DNA of 64,000 nt from TMP-86 sp044226865 (GTDB lineage Bacteria; Pseudomonadota; Gammaproteobacteria; Steroidobacterales; Steroidobacteraceae): the NCBI GenBank assembly GCA_044226865.1, contig JBGAGE010000002.1, positions 372,001 through 436,000 of the forward strand. Reading direction: 5' to 3'. The translations under genes were made by a program, and so were the position numbers. Of the stretch, positions 17,305-24,626 are shown piece by piece. How positions within the stretch are numbered: the first letter of the stretch is position 1; each line of letters opens with the position of its first letter. Under the pieces are notes generated by a model, which did no database searches, was not told where the DNA came from, and was given only the letters and a program-made list of their open reading frames with translations.

Positions 17305-17341
17305 ATAGATTCCCTCTATCGATCATATGAAATCAATCAAT
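17305..17341 (+). promoter_or_regulatory. OxyR-type operator upstream of ahpC
   Basis: Matches the OxyR consensus of four tetrads at seven-base spacing: ATAG-N7-CTAT-N7-ATGA-N7-CAAT. The first two tetrads are perfect, the fourth matches three of four and the third is weaker; the spacing is exact throughout. It ends 68 bases before the ahpC ATG, the right position for peroxide-inducible control of ahpC-ahpF. oxyR itself is not in the window. Confidence 0.75.
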
Positions 17342-17409
17342 TGGAGTAATTCCGCTCGGGAGGGCACGATGGCGCCATGTCCAACAGCAACTCTTGCAGG
17401 AGTGATTCG

Positions 17410-17973
17410 ATGTCCCTGATCAATACCGAAATCAAGCCGTTCAAGGCGACCGCCTACCATGACGGCAAATTCGTGCCCGTGACCGAGCAGGACCTCAAGG
17501 GCAAGTGGTCCGTGGTGGTGTTCTACCCCGCCGACTTCACCTTCGTCTGCCCGACCGAGCTCGGCGACCTGGCCGACCACTACGATGCCTTCAAGAAGAT
17601 GGGCGTGGAGATCTACGGCGTGTCCACCGACACGCACTTCACGCACAAGGCCTGGCACGACACCTCCGACACCATCAAGAAGGTGCAGTACCCGCTGGTC
17701 GGCGACCCGACCGCAACGCTGGCACGCAACTTCCAGGTGCTGATCGAAGAAGAGGGCCTCGCGCTGCGCGGCACGTTCGTGATCGACCCGTCGGGCAAGA
17801 TCAAGATCATCGAGGTGCACGACAACGGCATCGGCCGCGACGCCAAGGAACTGCTGCGCAAGGTGCAGGCCGCGCAGTATGTGGCCTCGCATCCGGGCGA
17901 AGTCTGCCCCGCCAAATGGACGCCCGGCCAGAAGACCCTGCAGCCCTCGCTGCAGCTGGTCGGCAAGATCTAA
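17410..17973 (+). CDS. ahpC: Alkyl hydroperoxide reductase peroxiredoxin subunit
   Basis: Typical 2-Cys peroxiredoxin reducing H2O2 and organic peroxides, reduced in turn by AhpF. The protein is 187 residues, exactly the family length, when started at the second in-frame ATG (MSLINTEIKPF), which has AGGAG eight bases upstream; an earlier ATG at 17377 is unlikely. The peroxidatic Cys47 lies in TFVCPTELG and the resolving Cys166 in GEVCPAKW. An OxyR-type site precedes it, and a strong hairpin separates it from ahpF. Confidence 0.98.
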   Translation: MSLINTEIKPFKATAYHDGKFVPVTEQDLKGKWSVVVFYPADFTFVCPTELGDLADHYDAFKKMGVEIYGVSTDTHFTHKAWHDTSDTIKKVQYPLVGDPTATLARNFQVLIEEEGLALRGTFVIDPSGKIKIIEVHDNGIGRDAKELLRKVQAAQYVASHPGEVCPAKWTPGQKTLQPSLQLVGKI

Positions 17974-17994
17974 GAGCCCGCAAGGCAATCGACG

Positions 17995-18034
17995 GCAAGC
18001 GCCGCCCGTACCAGCCGGTGCGGGCGGCGCTTGC
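17995..18034 (+). terminator. Hairpin between ahpC and ahpF (attenuator or mRNA-stability element)
   Basis: A perfect 14-bp inverted repeat (GCAAGCGCCGCCCG and its complement) around a 12-base loop, lying between the ahpC stop and the ahpF start. No U-run follows, so full intrinsic termination is unlikely. It may partly terminate or protect the 3' end of ahpC mRNA, giving more AhpC than AhpF; this role is inference. Confidence 0.6.
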
Positions 18035-18066
18035 AACCGGCAACATCAAGACAACCAGGTGAGCAC

Positions 18067-19629
18067 ATGCTTGACGATGACATGAAGGCCCAACTCAAGG
18101 GCTATCTGGAGCGGATCAGCCAGCCCGTGCAGATCCTCAGCACCGCGGGCGCAGGCCCGGCGGCCGATGAGATGCGCACGCTGATCACCGACCTCGTCAG
18201 CCTGTCACCCCTGATCACGTCCGGCGATTCGAGCGACGCCGAAGGCATCCAGCCCCGCTTCGGCCTGCGTCGCCCGGGCGAGGAGGCCCGCATCCATTTC
18301 GCGGGCGTCCCCATGGGCCACGAATTCACCTCGCTGGTGCTGGCCCTGCTGCAGACCGGCGGTTATCCGCCCAAGGTCGATGCGACGCTCATCGAGCAGA
18401 TTCGCGCGCTCGAGGGCGAGCTGCATTTCGAAACCTTCGTCTCGCTGAGCTGCCATTCCTGTCCGGACGTGGTGCAGGCCTTGAACCTCATGGCCGTCAT
18501 CAATCCGCGCATCCGCCACACCATGATAGACGGCGCGGTGTTTCCGGACGAAGTGACTCGCCGCCAGATCATGGGCGTGCCCGCCGTGTTCCTCAACGGC
18601 AAGCCCTTCGGCCAGGGCCGCATGGAATTGCCCGAGATCCTCGCGAAACTCGACCAGGGCGGCGCGCAACGGGAGGCCGCACGGCTCAGCGCCGAGGCGC
18701 CATTCGATGTGCTGGTCATCGGCGGTGGACCGGCCGGCGCGGCCGCGGCGATCTACGCCGCGCGCAAGGGCATCCGCACCGGCATCGCCGCCGAACGCTT
18801 CGGCGGCCAGCTGCTCGACACCGTCGGTGTGGAGAATTTCATCTCGGTGAAGGCCACCGAGGGCCATAAGCTCGCGGCGGGCTTGAGCGAACACGTGGCT
18901 GCCTACGACATCAAGGTCATGAACACGCAGCGCGCCGCCGGCCTCATCCCCGGCGATCTGCACGAGCTCCGCTTCGACAGCGGCGCTTCGCTCAAGGCGC
19001 GCTCGGTCATCATCGCCACCGGCGCTCGCTGGCGCGAGATCAACGTGCCGGGCGAGCGCGAGTATCGCAACAAGGGCGTGGCCTACTGCCCGCATTGCGA
19101 TGGCCCACTGTTCAAGGGCAAGCCCGTGGCGGTGATCGGCGGGGGCAATTCGGGCGTGGAGGCGGCCATCGATCTTGCGGGCATCGTCAGCCACGTCACG
19201 TTGATCGAGTACGACGCCCAGCTGCGCGCCGATGCGGTGCTGCAGAACAAGCTCAGGAGCCTGCCCAACGTCACCATCATCACCAGCGCGCAGACCACCG
19301 AGGTGCACGGCGACGGCCAGCGGGTCATCGCATTGTCCTACAAGGATCGCGCGGGCGGTGCGGTGCACAGGGTCGAACTGGCGGGGGTATTCGTGCAGAT
19401 AGGGCTCGTGCCCAACACCGACTGGTTGAAGGGCGTGGTAAAGCTCTCGGCGCGTGGCGAGATCGAGGTGGATGCGCGCGGACAAACGTCCGTGCCGGGC
19501 GTGTTCGCGGCCGGCGACTGCACCATCGTGCCCTACAAGCAGATCGTGATCGCCATGGGTGAAGGCGCCAAGGCCTCGCTCGGCGCCTTCGACCACCTCA
19601 TCCGTACGCCGTTGTCCGCCGCCGCCTGA
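18067..19629 (+). CDS. ahpF: Alkyl hydroperoxide reductase flavoprotein subunit
   Basis: NADH-dependent FAD disulfide reductase that recycles AhpC. The 520-residue length fits. The N-terminal double-thioredoxin-fold domain carries the CHSC pair (Cys129, Cys132), and the thioredoxin-reductase-like part carries CPHC (Cys341, Cys344), both at the expected positions. FAD and NADH glycine motifs VIGGGPAGAAAA and VIGGGNSGVEAA are present. The start MLDDDMKAQLKGYLE follows ahpC by 93 bases. Confidence 0.98.
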   Translation: MLDDDMKAQLKGYLERISQPVQILSTAGAGPAADEMRTLITDLVSLSPLITSGDSSDAEGIQPRFGLRRPGEEARIHFAGVPMGHEFTSLVLALLQTGGYPPKVDATLIEQIRALEGELHFETFVSLSCHSCPDVVQALNLMAVINPRIRHTMIDGAVFPDEVTRRQIMGVPAVFLNGKPFGQGRMELPEILAKLDQGGAQREAARLSAEAPFDVLVIGGGPAGAAAAIYAARKGIRTGIAAERFGGQLLDTVGVENFISVKATEGHKLAAGLSEHVAAYDIKVMNTQRAAGLIPGDLHELRFDSGASLKARSVIIATGARWREINVPGEREYRNKGVAYCPHCDGPLFKGKPVAVIGGGNSGVEAAIDLAGIVSHVTLIEYDAQLRADAVLQNKLRSLPNVTIITSAQTTEVHGDGQRVIALSYKDRAGGAVHRVELAGVFVQIGLVPNTDWLKGVVKLSARGEIEVDARGQTSVPGVFAAGDCTIVPYKQIVIAMGEGAKASLGAFDHLIRTPLSAAA

Positions 19630-19642
19630 GGGCGGCGCCTCT

Positions 19643-20524
19643 TCAGGCCACCTGCGCCTGCAATTGCGCAGGCCGCATGCCCAGCGCGTGGCAGATGGCG
19701 TAGGTCAGTTCGGCACGGTTGAGCGTGTAGAAGTGGAAGTCCGTCACGCCGTGCAGCCGCAAGCGCTGCACCTGCTCGATGGCCACGTGCGCCGCGATCA
19801 GGCGGCGGGTATCCGGATCATCGTCCAGACCTTCGAATCGCTGCCGCAACCAGCGCGGAATCGAAGCGCCGCAACGCTCGGCGAAGCGCTGCAATTGTGA
19901 GAACCGTGAGATCGGCAGGATGCCCGGAACGATGGGCACCTGGATGCCGGCCGCGGCACAACGGTCGCGATAGCGCAGGTACACATCGGTATCGAAGAAG
20001 AACTGCGTGATGGCGCGGCGCGCGCCCGCCTCCACCTTGCGCTTGAGATTCGCCACGTCCGCCTCGACGCCGGGATTTTCCGGATGGCCCTCCGGATACG
20101 CAGCCACCGAGATGTCGAAAGCGGCCACCTCGCGCAATCCGCGCACGAGGTCGGATGCGTAGCGGAGTTCCTGCGACGCCGCGCCAGCCGTGCCCACGCC
20201 TGGCGGCGCGCCGGCGGGCGCATCGCCCCGCAGCGCCACCACGGAACGCACGCCGTGCTGCCAGTAATCGCGCGCGATCGCGGCAACTTCCGCGCGCCCC
20301 GCGCCGATGCAGGTCAGGTGGGGCACCACGCGCAGGGAGGTCTCGCGCAACATGCGCATCACCCATTGATGGGTGCGGGCACGCGTGGAGCCGTCGGCTC
20401 CGTAGGTCACGGAGACGAAGCTCGGATCCAGCGGCGCCAAGCGCTGCACGGCCGACCACAATTGCACGGCCATGGACTCATCGTTGGGAGGGAAGAATTC
20501 GAAGGAGACGCAAACGCCGGACAT
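19643..20524 (-). CDS. metF: Methylenetetrahydrofolate reductase
   Basis: FAD enzyme reducing 5,10-methylene-THF to 5-methyl-THF for methionine synthesis. The 293-residue protein has the family start SFEFFPP, the FVSVTYGADGSTR strand-loop with catalytic-region residues, HLTCIG, VALRGDAP, and the FAD-binding AITQFFFDTD segment. The ATG has GAGG five bases upstream. It is transcribed divergently from a MetR-like regulator, with a MetR-type box in the shared upstream region. Confidence 0.97.
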   Translation of the reverse strand: MSGVCVSFEFFPPNDESMAVQLWSAVQRLAPLDPSFVSVTYGADGSTRARTHQWVMRMLRETSLRVVPHLTCIGAGRAEVAAIARDYWQHGVRSVVALRGDAPAGAPPGVGTAGAASQELRYASDLVRGLREVAAFDISVAAYPEGHPENPGVEADVANLKRKVEAGARRAITQFFFDTDVYLRYRDRCAAAGIQVPIVPGILPISRFSQLQRFAERCGASIPRWLRQRFEGLDDDPDTRRLIAAHVAIEQVQRLRLHGVTDFHFYTLNRAELTYAICHALGMRPAQLQAQVA

Positions 20525-20605
20525 GGATACCTCGGTCAGTGGCGACTGCCACGAATGCCAGCGTGCAACGACGCGAGGTATGATACAAATTCATAATCTT
20601 CATAC

Positions 20606-20618
20606 TGAATCGGAATCA
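20606..20618. promoter_or_regulatory. Candidate MetR box in the metF/metR intergenic region
   Basis: TGAA-TCGGA-ATCA matches seven of eight defined positions of the E. coli MetR consensus TGAA-N5-TTCA. It lies five bases before the regulator's ATG and about 80 bases upstream of metF, so it could serve autoregulation as well as metF control. Confidence 0.45.
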
Positions 20619-20623
20619 AATTC

Positions 20624-21553
20624 ATGGCATCCACCGCGTTGGAATTGCGCCATTTGGAGACCCTGCAGGCCCTGGCGGAGACGGGCAGCGTCTCCAAGGC
20701 CGCCGAACGCCTGCATTTGACACAATCCGCCCTGTCGCACCAGCTCAAGGCGCTGGAGCATCACTTTGGCACGGCCCTGGTCGAACGCCATGCCAAGCCC
20801 GTGCGCTTTACCTCCGTGGGCACCCGCCTGCTGGATCTGGCGCGCGCCGTGCTACCGCTGGTGGCCGAGGCGGGACGGGACGTGGCGCGATATGCCGAAG
20901 GACGCGCCGGCATGCTGCGCGTGGCGGTGCAGTGCCATAATTGCTTCGACTGGCTGATGCCGGCCATGGACACCTACCGGAGCCTGTGGCCGGAAGTGGA
21001 ACTGGACATTCTGTCCGGATTCCTGAGCGATCCGCTGCCGCTGCTGACCCGCGGCGAGGCGGAACTGGCCATCGTGCACGACGAACACGCGCCGCAGGAC
21101 GGCCTCATCTTTCACCCGCTGTTCCGCTACGAAAGTGTGGCGCTGATGAGCCCACGGCATCCGCTCGCCGCCAAACGCTTCCTGGAGGCCGAGGATTTCG
21201 CCGCGCAGACGCTCATCACCTACCCCGTGGCGGATGAGATGCTGGACGTGATGAAGCACCTGCTCACGCCGGCGCGCATCAACCCGAAACGGCGCACCGC
21301 GGAGCTCACCGTGGCCATCCTGCAATTGGTGGCCAGCGGCCGCGGGATCGCGGCGCTGCCGTCGTGGACGGTGGGACATTACATCGAGCGCGGCTATGTG
21401 GTGTCGCGACCCATCGGTGCGCACGGGTTGTATTGCGAGCTGTACGCCGCGACCACCGAATCGGCGGCCCGCGCCACCTACCTGCAGCAGTTCATCGAGC
21501 TGACGCGACAGCAGAGCCTGAAGGATTTGGCGGGAGTGAGCGCGCTGGGCTGA
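20624..21553 (+). CDS. metR: LysR-family regulator, MetR-like
   Basis: A 309-residue LysR-type regulator with the winged helix-turn-helix at about residues 8-66 (ALAETGSVSKAAERLHLTQS) and an effector domain after residue 90. The sequence VAVQCHNCFDWLMPAMD and the divergent position next to metF fit MetR, which uses homocysteine as co-activator for met genes in enterics. The ORF keeps the usual MetR length. Assignment as MetR rests on this context and overall resemblance. Confidence 0.82.
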   Translation: MASTALELRHLETLQALAETGSVSKAAERLHLTQSALSHQLKALEHHFGTALVERHAKPVRFTSVGTRLLDLARAVLPLVAEAGRDVARYAEGRAGMLRVAVQCHNCFDWLMPAMDTYRSLWPEVELDILSGFLSDPLPLLTRGEAELAIVHDEHAPQDGLIFHPLFRYESVALMSPRHPLAAKRFLEAEDFAAQTLITYPVADEMLDVMKHLLTPARINPKRRTAELTVAILQLVASGRGIAALPSWTVGHYIERGYVVSRPIGAHGLYCELYAATTESAARATYLQQFIELTRQQSLKDLAGVSALG

Positions 21554-21614
21554 AGGCACGCGCGCCGCGAGCGCGGCACCGCGGGCGCCAGGCAGCGGCG
21601 CACGCCAACGGCAT

Positions 21615-22487
21615 TCAATCCCGCCTGCGTCGCCGGGGGCGCGAGACGCGCCCGGGCTTGCTGGCCGCGAGCGCCGCCCGATACCACTCCCAGCGCTCCA
21701 CGGCGGCCACGTTCTCCACGACATACACGCGCCGCTTGAAGACGGGCGCACCCTTGACGCGATGCAGACGGCGCGCGGACAGGAGCGGAGCCACCATGCG
21801 CAGCGGCAGGTAACCCTTGCCGCCGTGCTTCAGCATGTGCTCGAGCGCCCACTCGGAGGCGGCCAAGGTGGTCAATGGCGGCGAGGCCGCCGGAAAAGCG
21901 GCTGCGTGCTGGCGGCGGAACTCATCGCCGTGATCGACGTACACATAGGCGGCATCCATCCGCGCATCGTCCGTGGCGGTGGCGGACCACAGCACGATCT
22001 CGTCCTCGAAATGCAATCGGCTCGCGCAGCCGGCCATGCCTTGCGGGTCGTGGCAGAAGGCAAGGTCGATCAGGCCCATGCCCAGCCAGCGTTGCAGCTG
22101 GCGCTGTTCGCCCGGCCACAGCGCCAAGGCCACGCCGGGCCGGCTGGCGCGCACGCGATCCAGGAAGCGCTCCCCCACATCGCGCCACAGGTCGAAATCC
22201 ACGCCGATGTTGCACACGTCCTCCACGCCGGGGGGCAGTGCCACCTCGAAATTCGCCTGCTTCCACAATTGCAGCATGAGCTCGGCATAACGCTGCAGCT
22301 TGAAGCCGGCGGAGGTGAGCTCGGCGCCCACCTTCTTCCGCTGCAGCACGCGGCAGCCCAATTGCCGCTCCAGGGTGTTCAGGCGCGCGGTGACGGTCGA
22401 GGGGGTGACGTGCAGGCGCTGCGCGGCCGCCGCCAGGCTCCCGCCCTCGACGATGGCCAGAAAGGTGCGCAGTTCCTCCAGGTTCAT
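21615..22487 (-). CDS. LysR-family regulator of the monooxygenase operon
   Basis: A 290-residue LysR-type protein with the N-terminal HTH (FLAIVEGGSLAAAAQRLHVT, residues 9-28) and an effector-binding domain; the C-terminus ends in an arginine-rich tail. It is divergent from the flavin monooxygenase gene and begins directly beside a perfect palindrome of LysR T-N11-A type, so it most likely controls that operon and itself. The inducer is unknown. It converges on the MetR-like gene. Confidence 0.85.
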   Translation of the reverse strand: MNLEELRTFLAIVEGGSLAAAAQRLHVTPSTVTARLNTLERQLGCRVLQRKKVGAELTSAGFKLQRYAELMLQLWKQANFEVALPPGVEDVCNIGVDFDLWRDVGERFLDRVRASRPGVALALWPGEQRQLQRWLGMGLIDLAFCHDPQGMAGCASRLHFEDEIVLWSATATDDARMDAAYVYVDHGDEFRRQHAAAFPAASPPLTTLAASEWALEHMLKHGGKGYLPLRMVAPLLSARRLHRVKGAPVFKRRVYVVENVAAVERWEWYRAALAASKPGRVSRPRRRRRD

Positions 22488-22506
22488 GATTCGATTTTAT
22501 CGAATC
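22488..22506. promoter_or_regulatory. Palindrome adjoining the LysR start (candidate operator)
   Basis: A perfect 8-bp inverted repeat GATTCGAT-TTT-ATCGAATC. It contains the LysR T-N11-A spacing within the arms and touches the LysR start codon, as expected for an autoregulatory recognition site. Confidence 0.5.
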
Positions 22507-22523
22507 AAATGCTCGATTAATTT

Positions 22524-22538
22524 TGATTTTTAAAATCA
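22524..22538. promoter_or_regulatory. Second palindrome in the divergent promoter region
   Basis: A perfect 7-bp inverted repeat TGATTTT-T-AAAATCA, about 50 bases before the monooxygenase GTG. It may be the activation half of a two-part LysR site or part of a promoter; it is much more A/T-rich than its surroundings. Confidence 0.4.
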
Positions 22539-22590
22539 GGAACCTGCGGCATCCTTGCGCTTGCGATCGCCCGATCCGCTGGAGACGCAG

Positions 22591-23670
22591 GTGGAATTCA
22601 ACAACTTTCTGTCGGCCTATTATCCGGATACCCGCTACGGCGGCGCGCGGCTGTACGCCGACATGCTCGACCAGGCGCGGCTGAGCGAGCAGCTCGGGTT
22701 TCGCGGCGTCAGCATCCCGGAACATCACCTGATCAACATCCTGCTGGTGCCGGACCCGCTGCAATTCGCGGTCAAGGTGGCCTCGGTGACCCGGCACCTC
22801 GAGCTCATGACCTCGGTGTGCGTGCTGCCGCTGCACGACATGCGCGTGTTCGCCGGGCAGGCGGTGCAGGCCGACATCCTGTGCGAGGGCCGGCTGATGC
22901 TGGGCGTGGGGCGCGGCGCTTTCGCCTATGAACTGGCGCGCATGGGCAAGCCGATCGAGGAATCGCGCGGGCGGTTTGATGAATCACTGCAATTGCTCCT
23001 GGCATTGCTCGAACGCGAAGAAGTGGGCTGGGAAGGCAAGTACTATCGCTTCGACCCGATCACCGTCATGCCGCGGCCGGTGCGCCGCATCCCGATCATG
23101 GTGGCGGCGCTGGCGCCGGAGGCCATCGAGGCATCGGTCAAGAAGGGCTTCCACATCCAGACCACGCCGCTGAATGCCAGCATGGCCACGATGCGCCTGC
23201 AGGTGGGCGCCTTTCATCGCGGCCGCCAATCGCTGGGCGCCGACGGGCAGCATCTGCGCCTCGCCCTGTCGCGCGTCACCTGCCTGGCGCGCGATGCGGC
23301 CGATGCGCATCGCAAGCAGGAACTGGCGCGCGGCTATTACGGCCGATTCCACAACGTGTTCACGGGCCCCGGGCTCGTGGACAATGGCGCGATCCGCGAG
23401 CTGCCGCTGCAGCAGTCCTGGGAGGAATTCCGCCAGAGCGTGCTGATCTGCACCAAATCGGAGATGATCGACAGGCTCGGTGAATATGCCGAATTGGGCA
23501 TCGATGACTTCATCTACAGCGCCAACATCGGCTATGACCAGGAGGAAGCGCTGGATTGCCTGCGGCAGTTCGGCGAAGAGATCATGCCCCACTTCACCGC
23601 GCGCGCCCGGCGCGTCGCGGCCACCACCCATGTCAGCAAACAGGTGCAACATGCCGATCATCAAGGTTGA
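22591..23670 (+). CDS. LLM-class flavin-dependent monooxygenase (luciferase-like)
   Basis: A 359-residue protein of the bacterial-luciferase-like family, which use reduced FMN or F420 and O2; FMN is the likelier cofactor here. Family features are the early LSEQLGFRGVSIPEHH segment, the RLMLGVGRGAF loop, and PIMVAALAPEAIE. The GTG start is chosen because GGAG lies six bases upstream; an upstream TTG at 22555 lacks this. It opens an operon with a tautomerase, an alpha/beta hydrolase and an MFS transporter, which suggests ring-cleaving or Baeyer-Villiger-like chemistry on an imported compound. The substrate is unknown. Its 3' end overlaps the tautomerase start by 20 bases. Confidence 0.85.
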   Translation: MEFNNFLSAYYPDTRYGGARLYADMLDQARLSEQLGFRGVSIPEHHLINILLVPDPLQFAVKVASVTRHLELMTSVCVLPLHDMRVFAGQAVQADILCEGRLMLGVGRGAFAYELARMGKPIEESRGRFDESLQLLLALLEREEVGWEGKYYRFDPITVMPRPVRRIPIMVAALAPEAIEASVKKGFHIQTTPLNASMATMRLQVGAFHRGRQSLGADGQHLRLALSRVTCLARDAADAHRKQELARGYYGRFHNVFTGPGLVDNGAIRELPLQQSWEEFRQSVLICTKSEMIDRLGEYAELGIDDFIYSANIGYDQEEALDCLRQFGEEIMPHFTARARRVAATTHVSKQVQHADHQG

Positions 23671-23842
23671 AATGCTCAAGGGCCGGACCGTCGAACAGAA
23701 GCGCGCCATCGCGCGTGAATTGACGCAAGGCTTCGTGCGCGCTTGCGGCGCCAAGCCCGAATCCATCTGGATCGTGCTGGACGAGGTCGACAAGGAAAAC
23801 TGGGCCGCCGGCGGCGAACTGCTGTCGGACAAGAGCGGCTGA
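23651..23842 (+). CDS. 4-oxalocrotonate-tautomerase-family protein
   Basis: A 63-residue protein starting MPIIKVEMLKGRTVEQKRAI. After Met removal it has the catalytic Pro1 and conserved Arg11 of 4-oxalocrotonate tautomerase. By gap-free alignment to XylH from memory, position 39 is Trp in place of the substrate-binding Arg39, and position 50 is Trp in place of Phe50. The fold should be kept but the substrate probably differs from 2-hydroxymuconate. The start lies inside the end of the monooxygenase gene, indicating coupled translation. Confidence 0.85.
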   Translation: MPIIKVEMLKGRTVEQKRAIARELTQGFVRACGAKPESIWIVLDEVDKENWAAGGELLSDKSG

Positions 23843-23846
23843 GCGC

Positions 23847-24626
23847 ATGGCGGCCATCCAGTCGGCGTATTCGGTGGAAGGCAGCGGCCCGCCGCTGTTC
23901 CTGATCCACGGCATCGGCGCCTCGCGCCACAGTTGGGATGGCTTGATCACGCGGCTGCGCGGGGAGTTCCGCTGCATCAGCTACGACCTGCGCGGCCATG
24001 GCAAATCGCCCAAGCCCGCCCCGCCCTTCACACTCGACGACCTGGTCGACGACCTGGAAGCCTTGCGCGCCGAACTGGGCATCGAGCGCGCGCACTTCGC
24101 CGGCCATTCCCTGGGCGGCATGATCGGGCCCGCGTATGCGCTGCGTCATCCCGCGCGGGTAGCTTCGCTCGGCTTGTACAGCACCGCCGCGTTTCGCACC
24201 GCGGACGACGCCGCCAAAGTGAAGGGTGTCGTGGCGGCCATGCGCGCCAAGGGCATCGCGCCGGTGCTGGAGACGCTCAAGGAACGCTGGTTCACGCCCG
24301 AATTCGCTGCGCGCCGCCCCGAAGTCATCGAGCGGCGCATGCAGCAGGTGATCGATACGGACCCGGAAGTGTTTCTGAGCGTGTTCGACATCTACGCCGG
24401 CACGGAAATGGCGCCGTGGATCGGGCGCGTGGCGCCGCCCAGCCTGGTGCTCACCGGCGAGAACGACGGCGGCTGCCCGCCGCGGCTGAACCAGGCCATT
24501 GCGCAGGCCATGCCGCGCGCGGAGCTGTGCGTGCTGCCGCGCCTGCGGCACGCCATCCTGCTGGAGGCCGCCGACGAGGTGGCGCCACCGGTGCTGAGCT
24601 TCCTGCGGCAACACGCCGCGGCGTGA
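23847..24626 (+). CDS. Alpha/beta hydrolase, enol-lactonase-like
   Basis: A 259-residue cytoplasmic alpha/beta hydrolase. The oxyanion region is LFLIHGIGASRHSW, the nucleophile Ser lies in GHSLGGM, the acid is probably the Asp of TGENDGG, and the His is in LRHAILLEA. It resembles 3-oxoadipate enol-lactonases and related C-C or lactone hydrolases. Placed after the monooxygenase and tautomerase, it plausibly opens a lactone or ester made by the former. The following MFS gene overlaps it by four bases. Confidence 0.87.
   Translation: MAAIQSAYSVEGSGPPLFLIHGIGASRHSWDGLITRLRGEFRCISYDLRGHGKSPKPAPPFTLDDLVDDLEALRAELGIERAHFAGHSLGGMIGPAYALRHPARVASLGLYSTAAFRTADDAAKVKGVVAAMRAKGIAPVLETLKERWFTPEFAARRPEVIERRMQQVIDTDPEVFLSVFDIYAGTEMAPWIGRVAPPSLVLTGENDGGCPPRLNQAIAQAMPRAELCVLPRLRHAILLEAADEVAPPVLSFLRQHAAA

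Noticed and set aside
19630..19642. Short GC-rich inverted repeat between ahpF and metF
   Set aside because: Only about six bases of stem largely inside the ahpF 3' end, with a weak pyrimidine run; too little to call a terminator.
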